A stretch of 44,159 nt of DNA from Nitrospiraceae bacterium (GCA_014379455.1 JACMLT010000283.1:1-44159), one strand, 5' to 3'. Positions 16,644 to 26,447 are shown, counted from the first letter of the stretch. Numbers and translations are program-made. The notes: generated by a model not told the origin, from the letters alone.

Positions 16644-17888
16644 ATGGTACGAGGCTCGATCGGTGTGAAGATCGGAATCGGTGCGGCGATCGTAGTGGTG
16701 GCGTTGTGTCTTGCTCCCTGGTTGGATTGCGGCGTGTTTGCGCAAGAGCCAGCGATGTCGCAGAGCACCATCGAACAGGCTTTTCCGACTTCCAGTAAGT
16801 GCAAGCGGTGTCATGAGCGTGTGTTTGAAGAGTGGGACACCTCTCCGCTCTCGCGTTCGATCCATTCCCCGGCCTTCCGTGCTTCGCTTGACGCGTTTTT
16901 GTCATCTCCGGCAGGAAACGATAAAGCCCAGTGTTTTCGCTGCCATGCACCGCACGTACGAGAATTCTCCGAACACGTCCAGCTCTTTATCAATCAATCC
17001 AAGGCTGGTGACCCGTCGCTGGATGGGGTGGCCTGCGCGCAATGCCATTTGATCAAGCAGGTTGACCGGACAAAACAACCGCCAGAGCCCAAGTACGAAC
17101 TCGAGAGCAAGACGGTCTATGGCCCCTATAAGGATGCTGTTCAGAATCGGGCGCATCAGTCGATGGAGTTGGGGTTGTTTCAAAAGTCCGATCTCTGTCT
17201 CAATTGCCATCAGTCGGTTCCCTCAGCCGCCGGCTTAGGGAAGGCCAACGACCTGCTGGGCAACTGGGATCAGAGCAAGGCGGTGAAGTCAGGCAAAGAG
17301 TGCCAGACCTGTCACATGCCGGAGCAAGTCGGCGAGTCGGCCAACGGCGAGAAGAAGCGAAGAACCGCCAACCATACCTTCCCTGGTCGTATCGGCAAGC
17401 TTCGCCAAGAGGCGGCCAAGCTGGGCGTCACAACGAAAGTCGAGGGTGAAAAAACGACGATCACCGTGAAGGTGCAGAGTCTCGTTCCACACAATCTGCC
17501 GACGACCCATCCAGCCTGGGCGACCGTGGTGTTGGATGTGGATATCAAAGGGAAGAATCTAAAGACCGTGTTTACGGACAAGCGCATCTATGGGCGAGTC
17601 TATCAGGATGCCAATGGCCAGAAGACGAGCTTCGACTTTGATGCCGTCAAAGTGATCGAGGACACGGTCTTGAAACCGGAAGAAACGCGTGTCGAGACCT
17701 TTACGTTCCCCACGCCGAAAGACACCAAGACGTTCGATGTTGAGGCGACCCTTAACTACGCACCCATCACCGGCACGGCCCCATTCCTGCTGCGTGTCGA
17801 AGCTGAATCTTCCCAAGGATCGCAAGACCCGGTCTTCCAGCCGATCGAGATCGTCAAGTACGCTGAGAATGTCGCAGTCGCCAAGTAA
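16644..17888 (+). CDS. Periplasmic pentaheme c-type cytochrome, copy 2
   Basis: The 414-residue product has a signal peptide (hydrophobic core about 8-33, ending VFAQEP) and five CxxCH sites at 53, 97, 131, 185 and 220. The layout parallels the gene before it: CKRCHERVFEEWDTS, then CAQCHLIKQV (the other copy reads CASCHLIKQV), then VYGPYKDA against IYGPYANP. The C-terminal half is heme-free. I chose ATG 16644 because AAGGATGAGG sits just upstream; an earlier in-frame start would reach into the repeat tail. The pair looks like an old tandem duplication with clear divergence. Its stop is followed by a gap of 49 bp and another repeat in opposite orientation. Confidence 0.87.
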   Translation: MVRGSIGVKIGIGAAIVVVALCLAPWLDCGVFAQEPAMSQSTIEQAFPTSSKCKRCHERVFEEWDTSPLSRSIHSPAFRASLDAFLSSPAGNDKAQCFRCHAPHVREFSEHVQLFINQSKAGDPSLDGVACAQCHLIKQVDRTKQPPEPKYELESKTVYGPYKDAVQNRAHQSMELGLFQKSDLCLNCHQSVPSAAGLGKANDLLGNWDQSKAVKSGKECQTCHMPEQVGESANGEKKRRTANHTFPGRIGKLRQEAAKLGVTTKVEGEKTTITVKVQSLVPHNLPTTHPAWATVVLDVDIKGKNLKTVFTDKRIYGRVYQDANGQKTSFDFDAVKVIEDTVLKPEETRVETFTFPTPKDTKTFDVEATLNYAPITGTAPFLLRVEAESSQGSQDPVFQPIEIVKYAENVAVAK

Positions 17889-17937
17889 CGCGGTTCGTCG
17901 CTCGCATCTCCTTGTTCCCGAGCTACACGTCACGAAA

Positions 17938-18061
17938 GGTGTTCAAAAAGCCTGTCCAGCAAGGCCGCAGCGAGTGAAGGCCCGGAGGCGTACCCTCAGG
18001 GGTACGTTGAGGACCTGAACGATGCGAGAACGACGCTGGCAGGGTTTTTCAACACCCGCTA
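17938..18061 (-). repeat. Stop-codon-linked palindromic repeat, copy 3 (minus orientation)
   Basis: Read on the minus strand it begins directly at the TAG of the 86-residue gene (TAGCGGGTGTTGAAAAACC). It continues with the family middle (TCGTTCTCGCATCGTTCAGG, CCTCAACGTACCCC, GAGGGTACGCCTC) and CTGCGGCCTTGCTGGACAGG, and ends TTTTTGAACACC. The terminal inverted repeats match each other closely. Confidence 0.85.
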
Positions 18062-18319
18062 TTCGGCGACGATGCTGGAGCCCGGGGACTTCATCTTAAA
18101 GATCTGAACGGCGTTGTACATGCCCTTGGCGGGGTGGTTGAGGATGAGGCGTGAATTGGTAATGTGGGTGTCGAGCAACTCGTATTGTCCACCGCTAAAA
18201 TAGATGTCGCAGTCATCGATCGCACAGTTTTTGTAGACGTGGTTGTCCAGCGACAGCTTCGCCTTGCTGAACTGCTGTCCCTCCACTAAAATATATTCCG
18301 GCGCCATGCCCACGGTCAT
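18059..18319 (-). CDS. Small conserved hypothetical protein
   Basis: I do not recognise this 86-residue protein. It has no signal peptide and no membrane segment. The middle alternates hydrophobic and polar positions with repeated Asp/Asn/Cys turns (VYKNCAIDDCDIYFSGGQ, then LLDTHITNSRLILNHPA), suggesting a short beta-helix or pentapeptide-like fold. A good promoter lies just upstream on the same strand. The start could be ATG 18319, GTG 18313 or ATG 18307; AGAGGAA lies at 18320-18326, too close for the first. Its TAG stop coincides with the first bases of a palindromic repeat. Confidence 0.65.
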   Translation of the reverse strand: MTVGMAPEYILVEGQQFSKAKLSLDNHVYKNCAIDDCDIYFSGGQYELLDTHITNSRLILNHPAKGMYNAVQIFKMKSPGSSIVAE

Positions 18320-18333
18320 TTCCTCTGCCGCGC

Positions 18334-18362
18334 ACTATAGCAACTCTCTTTTTGAACCGCAA
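18334..18362 (-). promoter_or_regulatory. Sigma-70 promoter for the 86-residue gene
   Basis: On the minus strand TTGCGG (18362-18357), a 17-nt spacer and TATAGT (18339-18334). A start point about 7 nt further on would fall near 18327. That leaves almost no leader before ATG 18319 and so favours a start at 18313 or 18307. Confidence 0.55.
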
Positions 18363-18492
18363 ACCAGTACCCAGGTTTTCGGAAAAACCTTCAGTTTGAT
18401 TCGATCCGGAGGGGATGATCCTCGCTATAACATGCCGAGTGTATCTGCAGATGAAGACTTCTGCGCGGGGCATCATTCTAACTGGCCGTGGG

Positions 18493-19350
18493 CTACGCCG
18501 CCATCGCTAAGGGGTATATACAGGCGAGGGCGTCCTGAAGTTGTTCTTGGGCTTCTTTGAGCAGAGTGGGGCATGCGTCTGCATTGAATCGTGTGCAGGA
18601 AAGGGCGAACGGGTCACAGGCAGGAAGCCGACCGGCCTGGGCCGGTTCTAATTCTGCATAATCGGCAAGAGCGCCAGCGAGGTGAACAATCGATGCATGG
18701 AGAGCGAATTCACTGGCTTGGTTCGGACTCAGTTGGTGTCGAATGGCCTGCTCAATCTGGCTCGGCATACCCCAGAAACGAATCAGCTCCGCGCCGACTT
18801 CGGTGAAGTCGTATCCGATGCTCGATTGTTCCACTTCGGCGAGCGGTGACCCGAGATATCCGGCTTCGACCAGGGCGGACTGTGCCCGTTGCGGAATGGT
18901 TTGATAGAGCACCAGGTGGCCGATATCCCGCAATAGGCCTTCGATAAAGAACCGCTCGCTCTCCTCGATGCCAGTGGCTTTGGCGATCTTTCCTGCCAGA
19001 ATGGCACAGCGCACGCTCTTCCGCCAGAAGGCCGGAAGGTCCATAAGGTCCACAGTCATTCCTGTGAATGTCTGTCCGATAGTGGTGGAGGCGACTAAGT
19101 CGTTGACGGGTTGCATGCCGAGTAGGGTGACGGCTCGAGCGATGTTATCGATCTGCTTAGGATATCTATAGAAAGGGCTGTTCACAATTTTCAGGAGACG
19201 CGCGGAGATGGCCGGATCAAATTTTAGAGCATTGGCCAGATCGTCCATGGTCGATTCTGGATTGTCGACGACGTCGCGAACGCGGAGGTAGATTTCTGGG
19301 AGGGTGAAAAGGTTTGAGCAAGACTGGACGAGCTCATGCGCCGAGGCCAT
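18493..19350 (-). CDS. HDOD-domain signalling protein
   Basis: The 285-residue product fits the HDOD domain across most of its length. LPEIYLRVRDVVDNPESTMD is followed by FDPAISARLLKIVNSPFY (about 44-61), AVTLLGMQPVNDLV (73-86) and the HD-like stretch FIEGLLRDIGHLVLYQ. The canonical metal-binding HD doublet is not obvious (RDIGH), as usual for HDOD proteins, which are non-catalytic regulators rather than HD-GYP phosphodiesterases. No output domain is attached. ATG 19350 follows AAGGAG by 9 nt; a GTG at 19353 is equally possible. The gene is divergent from the pyrophosphatase. Confidence 0.88.
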   Translation of the reverse strand: MASAHELVQSCSNLFTLPEIYLRVRDVVDNPESTMDDLANALKFDPAISARLLKIVNSPFYRYPKQIDNIARAVTLLGMQPVNDLVASTTIGQTFTGMTVDLMDLPAFWRKSVRCAILAGKIAKATGIEESERFFIEGLLRDIGHLVLYQTIPQRAQSALVEAGYLGSPLAEVEQSSIGYDFTEVGAELIRFWGMPSQIEQAIRHQLSPNQASEFALHASIVHLAGALADYAELEPAQAGRLPACDPFALSCTRFNADACPTLLKEAQEQLQDALACIYPLAMAA

Positions 19351-19563
19351 CACCGTGCACTCCTTAATACTACGTGGCTACACCTGGTTGAAGAGGCGTT
19401 CGACTATCGTTATCGGTTATGGCTCAGCTGAACTAAAGGGGCGGTGTGAGGGTTATTCGGAGATCTACTACCGGCCCGACTGAGTCCGCCGAACGTGACC
19501 CTTCTCAGGGCGCATGTTCCTGGAGCGAAGAACCAATATAGGTTTCCCCTGTCCTTTTTCATC

Positions 19564-19592
19564 TTGATCCCTTCCTCTCACCCGTATAGAAT
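19564..19592 (+). promoter_or_regulatory. Candidate promoter for the H+-pyrophosphatase gene
   Basis: TTGATC (19564-19569), a 17-nt spacer and TAGAAT (19587-19592) lie in the 380-bp gap between the divergent HDOD and pyrophosphatase genes, giving a leader of about 130 nt. I see no gene or recognisable riboswitch in the rest of the gap. Confidence 0.4.
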
Positions 19593-19730
19593 GGCTCAAC
19601 TTTTCGGGCAGTTAGCCTCGGCTGGATCTGCACCACCCTGCGGTTTCCCCCCCCCACGTACTTTTGATGGGTTGAAGCCATAAGGAGCCGTGTGACATAA
19701 GAGCCCCTCACCTATTAAGAGGAGTGACCT

Positions 19731-21782
19731 GTGAGCGACTCAGTCATCATTACGTTTGCGTTGATAGCGGCGGTGACCGGCATTGTCTACGGCCTGTATC
19801 TGGCCATGTGGGTATTCAAGCTTGATGCTGGTAACCAGAAAATGCAGGATATTGCAAAGGCCATTCAGGAAGGCGCGAGCGCCTATCTGAACCGCCAATA
19901 TAGGACCGTCGCTGTCGTTGCCGCTGTGTTATTCGCCTTATTGTGGGGGGCAGGGGCGTTCTCCGATAAATTTGGCTTGCTGACCGCAGTAGGATTCTTG
20001 ATCGGTGCCGGCGCGTCGTCACTGGCCGGATATGTGGGCATGGTGATCGCAGTCCGGGCGAACGTGCGGACGGCCCAAGCTGCGCATAAGGGAATGAATG
20101 CGGCGCTGACCGTGGCATTCCGTGGTGGCGCGGTGACGGGACTCTTGTTGATCGGCTTGGGCTTGTTGGCCATTACCCTCTTCTACTCGTTGGCCGCACA
20201 GTTCGCAGGGCAGGAGAAGGCGATTCATGCATTGTTGAGTCTCGGGTTTGGGGGGAGCTTGATTTCGGTATTTGCCCGTGTGGGCGGCGGGATCTATACC
20301 AAAGCGGCGGACGTCGGCGCCGACCTCGTCGGGAAAGTCGAAGCGGGGATTCCGGAAGACGACCCTCGCAATCCGGCCGTCATTGCAGACAACGTGGGCG
20401 ACAATGTCGGCGACTGTGCCGGTATGGCCGCGGACCTTTTCGAGACCTACGCGGTGACGACGGTGGCGGCGATGGTCTTGGCTTTCACGCTGTTTAAGGG
20501 AGTCAGCGCCCCGATTCTATTCCCTCTCGCCCTCGGGGGTGTCACAATCTTTGCAACGATCATCGGCATTTTCTTTGTGAAGGTAAGCCAGGGCGGCGAG
20601 ATTATGACGGCGCTCTACAAGGGCTTGTTTGTGGCGGGCGGCATTGCAGCGATTGCCTTCTATCCCGTGACCTCTTCGATTATGGATGGTGTGGGTGGCG
20701 TGAGTGGGTTGAGTTATTACCTCGCGGCGTTGATTGGCTTAGCCGTGACCCACGCCCTCGTCTTTATCACCGATTACTACACTTCCAAGAGCTATACGCC
20801 GGTGAAGGCTATTGCCAAGGCTAGTGAAACGGGCCATGCGACCAACATCATCGCTGGGTTGGCAGTTGGGATGGAGTCAACAGCCTGGCCGGTGGTGGTG
20901 ATCGGGGCAGCGATACTTGGGAGCTATTGGATCTGCGGCGGTGCGGCATCGGGCGGCTTATACGGCGTGGCCGTGGCGGCGGTGTCGATGTTATCGATGG
21001 CTGGTATCGTGGTGGCGATCGATGCGTTCGGCCCGATCACAGACAACGCAGGCGGTATTGCGGAGATGGCTCACCTCGGCAAAGAGGTGCGGGACATCAC
21101 TGACCCGTTGGATGCGGTCGGTAACACCACAAAAGCGGTCACCAAGGGCTATGCAATCGGATCAGCGGCTCTTGCGGCGGTGGTGCTCTTTGCCGAATAT
21201 GCGCGTGAGGTGGCAAAAGGGAGCGGCGCGAGCACGTTTGACCTCTCCAATCCTTCTGTTCTAGTCGGGCTCTTCTTGGGTGGGATGTTGCCATTTATTT
21301 TCGGAGCTCTCTGTATGAAAGCGGTGGGAGAGGCAGCCGGTCTTGTAGTGGAAGAGGTGCGTAGGCAGTTCCGGACGATCAAGGGGATCATGGAGGGGAC
21401 CGGCAAGCCGGAATATGGGACTTGTGTGGATATTGTGACGCAGGCAGCAATCAAGAAGATGATGGTTCCGGGACTGATTCCAGTCATCTCTCCGATTGTG
21501 GTCGGTGTGATTTTGGGACCACAGGCTTTGGGCGGCATGCTCGTTGGCAGCATCGTCACTGGTCTGTTCGTTGCGATCTCGATGACAAGTGGCGGCGGCG
21601 CCTGGGACAACGCCAAGAAGTATATCGAAGAGCAGGGCAAGAAGGGGACGGACACGCATAAGGCGGCAGTCACCGGCGACACCGTCGGCGATCCCTATAA
21701 GGATACGGCTGGTCCGGCGATCAATCCGATGATCAAGGTCATCAACATTGTGGCGCTCTTAATCGTCTCACTGATTGTGTGA
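19731..21782 (+). CDS. hppA: Membrane-bound proton-pumping pyrophosphatase, K+-independent type
   Basis: The 683-residue polytopic protein carries the H+-PPase signatures. [20 protein letters not shown] is followed by a second motif [16 protein letters not shown], later DNAGGIAEM, and the C-terminal [19 protein letters not shown]. It hydrolyses pyrophosphate and pumps protons across the inner membrane, or runs in reverse. The position that separates the classes reads [10 protein letters not shown], with Lys468 and Thr471; the K+-dependent form has Ala at the first. So it should be K+-independent and proton-specific (family knowledge). The start is GTG behind AAGAGGAG. Pyrophosphate recycling would save energy for an organism living on a low-yield donor such as nitrite. 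Confidence 0.96.
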   Translation: MSDSVIITFALIAAVTGIVYGLYLAMWVFKLDAGNQKMQDIAKAIQEGASAYLNRQYRTVAVVAAVLFALLWGAGAFSDKFGLLTAVGFLIGAGASSLAGYVGMVIAVRANVRTAQAAHKGMNAALTVAFRGGAVTGLLLIGLGLLAITLFYSLAAQFAGQEKAIHALLSLGFGGSLISVFARVGGGIYTKAADVGADLVGKVEAGIPEDDPRNPAVIADNVGDNVGDCAGMAADLFETYAVTTVAAMVLAFTLFKGVSAPILFPLALGGVTIFATIIGIFFVKVSQGGEIMTALYKGLFVAGGIAAIAFYPVTSSIMDGVGGVSGLSYYLAALIGLAVTHALVFITDYYTSKSYTPVKAIAKASETGHATNIIAGLAVGMESTAWPVVVIGAAILGSYWICGGAASGGLYGVAVAAVSMLSMAGIVVAIDAFGPITDNAGGIAEMAHLGKEVRDITDPLDAVGNTTKAVTKGYAIGSAALAAVVLFAEYAREVAKGSGASTFDLSNPSVLVGLFLGGMLPFIFGALCMKAVGEAAGLVVEEVRRQFRTIKGIMEGTGKPEYGTCVDIVTQAAIKKMMVPGLIPVISPIVVGVILGPQALGGMLVGSIVTGLFVAISMTSGGGAWDNAKKYIEEQGKKGTDTHKAAVTGDTVGDPYKDTAGPAINPMIKVINIVALLIVSLIV

Positions 21783-21799
21783 TAACTGAGACTGTGAAG

Positions 21800-21838
21800 C
21801 GATTGACTCATTGAATTAATGATCCAATGAGTCAATCG
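21800..21838 (+). terminator. Inverted repeat after hppA
   Basis: A perfect 14-bp stem (CGATTGACTCATTG with CAATGAGTCAATCG, 11-nt loop) starts 17 nt after the hppA stop. It lacks a T-run on the plus strand, so it may be a weak terminator or a 3'-end stabiliser. Confidence 0.5.
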
Positions 21839-21971
21839 TCGAGAGCCGAACAACGCTTCGCGGTTTCTGCCTCGGCTTGACGGCTGAAAGAACCGTGGAG
21901 TAAGGTGGTCGTAAGGGATCATGCTGGTGGCTGATCCACGAGGGTTTCCCAGAATCACGGGAGGTGCTCGG

Positions 21972-22169
21972 ATGGAGAAACAAGAGCGCAAGCAAGAGCC
22001 CAGGCGAGAGCCGCAGGGGAAGGACGACGTCAAGGCCAATCCGAAAGTCATCGAGGCCGGCAAGAAGATGAAAGAAGACATCGATAAGCTGGTCGATGAA
22101 ATCGACGACGTACTCGAAAAGAACGCAGAAGAATTCGTCAAGAACTACGTGCAAAAAGGGGGGGAGTAG
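21972..22169 (+). CDS. pup: Prokaryotic ubiquitin-like protein Pup
   Basis: The 65-residue product is charged and probably disordered at first. Its C-terminal half is the Pup signature: DKLVDEIDDVLEKNAEEFVK followed by NYVQKGGE. Pup is joined through its C-terminal residue to target lysines by PafA, and the helix is read by the Mpa/ARC ATPase of the proteasome. Ending in GGE instead of GGQ, it needs no deamidation by Dop. The ATG at 21972 has GGGAGG 8 nt upstream. No pafA, dop, prcA, prcB or mpa is beside it; the neighbours are hppA and recJ. UBact, the other Nitrospirota modifier, ends differently and lacks this helix, so Pup is the better name. Confidence 0.92.
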   Translation: MEKQERKQEPRREPQGKDDVKANPKVIEAGKKMKEDIDKLVDEIDDVLEKNAEEFVKNYVQKGGE

Positions 22170-22278
22170 CCCCAGTATTCGGGTGGAACTCCTCCTTTCT
22201 TTTCTCTCCTCCTCATCACATTTAAGTATTCAGGGTCTAACCTCCATTCGTTGCCAGTGCAGATCGACGTTATCCGGT

Positions 22279-22307
22279 TTGACAACGTGGGGCTAAAAGG
22301 CTATTAT
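22279..22307 (+). promoter_or_regulatory. Strong sigma-70 promoter for recJ
   Basis: A perfect TTGACA (22279-22284), a 17-nt spacer and TATTAT (22302-22307) lie 60 nt before the recJ ATG. This separates recJ-rel transcription from pup. Confidence 0.7.
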
Positions 22308-22366
22308 CCCTTTAATTCTCAGATAGTTAGCTTCTCTCTAGACTCGGAATCATTCAAGGGGCCCTC

Positions 22367-24064
22367 ATGAAGTCCAAGCTCTGGGTCTTCCGTGATATTA
22401 ATCTGTCTCAGCGGGCTTCGTTAGCCCAGGCCCTTTTGATTTCTCCTGCCACCGCCTCGTTGTTCCTGGCTCGTGGCGTGACCACGCCGGATGAAGCGAC
22501 GACATGGATATCGTTGCAGGCGCCCCATGATCCGTTTTTGATCCCCGACATGGGGCAGGCGGTCGAACGGTTGCATCGCGCCGTGAAGACTCAGGAGCCG
22601 ATCTGTTTTTATGGCGACTACGATGTCGATGGGATTACAGCGACCAGTGTCTACCTGTCGTTCTTTGGCGGGCTGGGCGCCAAGGTGCGCGCCTATGTTC
22701 CGCATCGTCTCCGCGAGGGCTATGGACTCAACCTTGGTGCCGTCGAGCGCTTGCATGGCGAAGGCATCTCGCTGTTGGTGACGTCCGATTGTGGTACGAC
22801 TTCGCATAAAGAAATCGCATTGGCGGCCCGGCTCGGCATGGATGTGGTGGTGACAGACCATCATCAGACAGACGAGGAGATGCCGCCGGCTGTGGCGGTG
22901 CTCAACCCCCATCGAGCCGGTGCGCTCTATCCCTTTCGCGGTCTCTGTTCCGCGGCGCTGGCCTATAAGGTGGCGCAGGCTTACCAGTTACGCTATGGGG
23001 TCGCCGGGGTGCCGTTGGAGTCGTTGCTCGACCTCGTGGCGTTGGCGACGGTTGCCGACGTCGTCCCATTACATGATGAGAATCGAAACTTTGTACGCGA
23101 AGGGCTGGTCCAGTTGTCGCGTGGCGCGCGCTGCGGCATTCGGGCATTAAAGCAGGTGGCGGGGGTGACGCGGGATTGCACGGCGGAAACGATCGCCTTC
23201 AAGCTGGCGCCACGCATCAATGCCGCAGGGCGATTGGATGATGCCATGTTGGGTGTGCGGTTGTTGACGACCGACAACCCGTCCGAGGCGCAGCAGTTGG
23301 CAGACCGGCTTGAGCAACTGAATCGTGAACGGCAGCGCATCGAAGTGGATATCATGGCGGAGGCGCTGGCCTTGTTGAAGGATCAAGAATTGTCACCCGC
23401 ACTCGTACTGGCCTCTCGGCACTGGCATCTTGGGGTTGTCGGTATTGTCGCGGCGCGTTTGGTCGATCGGTTTCAGCGCCCGGCGATTGTCATGGCCATC
23501 AATGAGCAGGGCATTGCCAAAGGTTCAGCACGGACGACCGGCGGGTTCGACCTCTATGAAGGATTGTCTTCTTGTCGGGAAATCCTGGAGGCCTTCGGCG
23601 GACATCCCAGTGCCGCAGGTGTGACGATTCGGGAGTCTCGGATCGACGAGTTTCGTGCCAGATTCTCCGATGTGGTGGCTGGGTGGACCCACGGCGGCGC
23701 CAAGGTTCCGACGTTGAACGTCGATGCCGAGGTGCGTTTGGATGAAGTGAATCTGCAGCTGATCCAGGAAATCTGCTCGCTGCATCCGTTCGGCGCGGGC
23801 AATCCAGAGCCCACGTTTGCGGTGACTCGTCTCGAAGTCATGGATTCACGCATCGTCGGTGAGAAACATCTGAAAATGACCGTGCGGCAAGGGGCATCGC
23901 TGCCGTTCGATAGTATCGGATTCGGCATGAAGTCGCTGCTGGATTATGGTATTCCATCCCGCGCTCCAGTCGATCTGGCCTTCACGCCAGAACTGAATCA
24001 CTGGAACGGCCGTGACCGGATTCAGCTCCGCATTCGCGATGTTCGACCGAGTGTGATTGAGTGA
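22367..24064 (+). CDS. recJ: Single-stranded-DNA-specific exonuclease RecJ
   Basis: The 565-residue product has the RecJ DHH layout. GDYDVDG (Asp84, Asp86, Asp88) is followed by TSDCGTTS (Asp141) and VTDHHQ (Asp164, His165, His166). The DHHA1 region contains GGHPSAAGVTI, and a C-terminal OB-like domain follows. RecJ degrades single-stranded DNA 5' to 3' in recombination, mismatch and base excision repair, using Mn2+ or Mg2+. Length and motif order are normal. It has its own promoter, and its stop lies 7 nt before the (p)ppGpp enzyme, so the two are probably co-transcribed, a common pairing in bacteria. Confidence 0.95.
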   Translation: MKSKLWVFRDINLSQRASLAQALLISPATASLFLARGVTTPDEATTWISLQAPHDPFLIPDMGQAVERLHRAVKTQEPICFYGDYDVDGITATSVYLSFFGGLGAKVRAYVPHRLREGYGLNLGAVERLHGEGISLLVTSDCGTTSHKEIALAARLGMDVVVTDHHQTDEEMPPAVAVLNPHRAGALYPFRGLCSAALAYKVAQAYQLRYGVAGVPLESLLDLVALATVADVVPLHDENRNFVREGLVQLSRGARCGIRALKQVAGVTRDCTAETIAFKLAPRINAAGRLDDAMLGVRLLTTDNPSEAQQLADRLEQLNRERQRIEVDIMAEALALLKDQELSPALVLASRHWHLGVVGIVAARLVDRFQRPAIVMAINEQGIAKGSARTTGGFDLYEGLSSCREILEAFGGHPSAAGVTIRESRIDEFRARFSDVVAGWTHGGAKVPTLNVDAEVRLDEVNLQLIQEICSLHPFGAGNPEPTFAVTRLEVMDSRIVGEKHLKMTVRQGASLPFDSIGFGMKSLLDYGIPSRAPVDLAFTPELNHWNGRDRIQLRIRDVRPSVIE

Positions 24065-24071
24065 GTGAACC

Positions 24072-26252
24072 ATGGTGTACCAAACCGTCACAGATCTCGA
24101 CCAGCTGCTGGATCGGATCAGAAGCTATTCTGCTGATGCCGACCTCGGCCTCGTTCGCAAGGCCTTCGAGTTTTCCGCAAAAGCGCACGAAGGGCAGCTT
24201 CGTCGGTCCGGAGAACCCTACCTTCAACACCCCATCGCCGTCGCCGGGGTCCTGACCTCACTCAAAACAGACATCACCGCCATCGTCGCAGCACTGCTGC
24301 ACGATACTCTAGAAGATACCGTCGCGACGCCTGACGAACTCGAAAAGGAGTTCGGGAAGGACGTGGTGCATCTGGTTGACGGGGTGACCAAGATCGGCAA
24401 GATCACGTTTCGGAGCTATGAAGAAAAGCAGGCGGAGAATTTCCGCAAGATGGTGCTCTCGATGGCGGACGACATCCGGGTCGTCCTCATCAAACTCGCC
24501 GATCGGCTGCACAACATGCGCACCTTGGAACATCTCAGTGCGGCCAAGCGACAGGAGATCGCCCAGGAGACGCTGGAGATCTATGCGCCGTTGGCGAATC
24601 GCCTTGGGATCGGGTGGATTAAGAACGAGCTGGAGGACCTGTGTCTCAAGCACCTCAAACCGGAGGTCTACGAGATGTTGCGGGTCCGCGTGGCGAAACG
24701 GGACGAGGATCGTCAGCAGTACATCGATGAAGTCCGCCATCTCGTGCAGAAGGCGATGCAAGAGAACGGATTGGTTGGACAAGTCTATGGCCGCCCCAAA
24801 CATCTCTACGGAATTTACCAAAAGATGAATAAGCAGTCGATTACGTTCGAAGAGGTCTACGACCTGACTGCGCTGCGGGTCGTGACTGATACCAAGATGA
24901 ATTGTTACGCCGTGCTCGGGGTGATTCACTCAGCCTGGCGGCCCGTGCCTGGGCGCTTCAAGGACTACATCGCGATTCCAAAGTCCAATCTCTATCAGTC
25001 TCTGCATACGACGGTGGTTGGCCCGAAGGGGGAGCATGTTGAGTTCCAGATCCGCACGGAGGACATGCATCGCCTCGCCGAGCACGGTATCGCCGCGCAC
25101 TGGAAATATAAAGAACAAGGACAGGTGGCAGATCGTGACAGCAAGGCCTTCGGCTGGCTCCACCAGTTCGTCGAATGGCATGAAGATATGACGGATAACC
25201 GGCAGTTTATGGACTCGGTGAAGCTCGATCTCTTCCACGATGTGGTCTATGTATTTACGCCCAAAGGGATTGTGAAAGAGTTGCCGAAAGGATCGACACC
25301 TGTCGATTTTGCATTCGCGATTCATACCGAGGTCGGGGACCATTGTGTCGGAGCCAAAGTGGACGGGAAGATCGTGCCGCTTAAGCATCAATTGGCCAGC
25401 GGAGATACGGTCGAAATTCTGATCTCGCCCACGCAAACGCCGCATAAGGATTGGTTGAAGTTTGTCCACACCTCGCGCGCGAAGACCAAGATCAAGCATT
25501 GGATCAAGCTTGAAGAACAGAAACGAAGTATCGAGATCGGCCGTCGTTTGCTGGAGTCGGAGTTTCGCCGTCAGGGGATGGCGCCGGCCCGGATGTTCAA
25601 ATCGGCGGAGCTCTTGGAAGCCGCTCGTCAGTCGGGATTCGATAGCACTGAGGAATTGACCGCAGCCGTGGGCTTTGGCCGTGTGGCGACGTCACAAGTC
25701 ATCGGCAAACTGACAGCCCCGTCCTCCGGGATGCAGGCGCGGGCTCTGGAACATCCCGCCCCGCGTAAAGCGATAGGTGGGAAGAGCGACGGCACCGGCG
25801 CACAGGTCAAAGGGTCTCGTGATTTGCTGATGCAGCTGTCGCGCTGCTGCCATCCCGTGCCCGGTGACCGGATCCTCGGGTATATTACTCGTGGCCGCGG
25901 GCTGACGATCCATGCCGTCGATTGCCCGAATCTTGCGGCACTAGACTATGATAAGGAGCGGCTGGTGGAAGTGGAGTGGGACGTTGCCACACCTAGCACG
26001 CACGCGGTTAAGATATCTATTATTGCCGTCGATAAGACCGGGGTATTAGCGAATGTGTCCTCCGCGATCGCAGAATGCCATGCCAACATCAGCCGTGCGG
26101 AGATCACGACTCGGGAAGATCAGAAAGCCGTGCTGGATTTTGTCGTGGAAGTGTCGGACACCCACCACCTCGAGCAGGTGCTCAAAGCTATTGAGCGCGT
26201 GGATGGAGTGATTACGGCCCGGCGCATGCGGGCCTGGCAGGAACGGTCGTAG
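24072..26252 (+). CDS. rel: Bifunctional (p)ppGpp synthetase/hydrolase Rel (RelA/SpoT)
   Basis: The 726-residue product has the full long-RSH domain order. The HD hydrolase domain (His53, HDTLEDT at 77-83) is intact. The synthetase domain has EVYDLTALRVVTD and GRFKDYIAIPKSNLYQSLHT. The TGS domain (VYVFTPKGIVKELPKGSTP onward) is followed by a helical and zinc-finger-like region with RCCHPVPGD and a C-terminal ACT domain (about 650-720). Both catalytic halves keep their key residues, so it should make and degrade the stringent-response alarmone. It follows recJ by 7 nt. Its TAG stop overlaps the first base of a palindromic repeat. Confidence 0.95.
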   Translation: MVYQTVTDLDQLLDRIRSYSADADLGLVRKAFEFSAKAHEGQLRRSGEPYLQHPIAVAGVLTSLKTDITAIVAALLHDTLEDTVATPDELEKEFGKDVVHLVDGVTKIGKITFRSYEEKQAENFRKMVLSMADDIRVVLIKLADRLHNMRTLEHLSAAKRQEIAQETLEIYAPLANRLGIGWIKNELEDLCLKHLKPEVYEMLRVRVAKRDEDRQQYIDEVRHLVQKAMQENGLVGQVYGRPKHLYGIYQKMNKQSITFEEVYDLTALRVVTDTKMNCYAVLGVIHSAWRPVPGRFKDYIAIPKSNLYQSLHTTVVGPKGEHVEFQIRTEDMHRLAEHGIAAHWKYKEQGQVADRDSKAFGWLHQFVEWHEDMTDNRQFMDSVKLDLFHDVVYVFTPKGIVKELPKGSTPVDFAFAIHTEVGDHCVGAKVDGKIVPLKHQLASGDTVEILISPTQTPHKDWLKFVHTSRAKTKIKHWIKLEEQKRSIEIGRRLLESEFRRQGMAPARMFKSAELLEAARQSGFDSTEELTAAVGFGRVATSQVIGKLTAPSSGMQARALEHPAPRKAIGGKSDGTGAQVKGSRDLLMQLSRCCHPVPGDRILGYITRGRGLTIHAVDCPNLAALDYDKERLVEVEWDVATPSTHAVKISIIAVDKTGVLANVSSAIAECHANISRAEITTREDQKAVLDFVVEVSDTHHLEQVLKAIERVDGVITARRMRAWQERS

Positions 26253-26420
26253 CAGGATGCTGAAAAAGCTCGTCAGCTTCGTTCTCGCTCGAAAGCATCC
26301 TCAACGTGGCTCATTTGGGAAACGAGCTGTCTGGCAACTCGGGATGGCCATGTAAGAAAAGCTCTGCATCGGGTACTTTCGTCGGCTGCGGCCTTACCGG
26401 ACAAATTTTTCGAGCACCTG
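26252..26420 (+). repeat. Stop-codon-linked palindromic repeat, copy 4 (long class)
   Basis: GCAGGATGCTGAAAAAGC starts at the last base of the rel TAG. The left half continues CTTCGTTCTCGCTCG and CCTCAACGTGG; the right half has GGCTGCGGCCTTACCGGAC and ends TTTTTCGAGCACCTG. It is 169 bp, like copy 1, with an internal stretch absent from the shorter copies. Confidence 0.75.
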
Positions 26421-26447
26421 TCAAGCCATCAATTCTCGGCCATGCCA

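Noticed and set aside
21972-22169. UBact instead of Pup
   Set aside because: The C-terminal helix and KGGE end match Pup closely; as I recall it, UBact has a different ending and lacks this helix.
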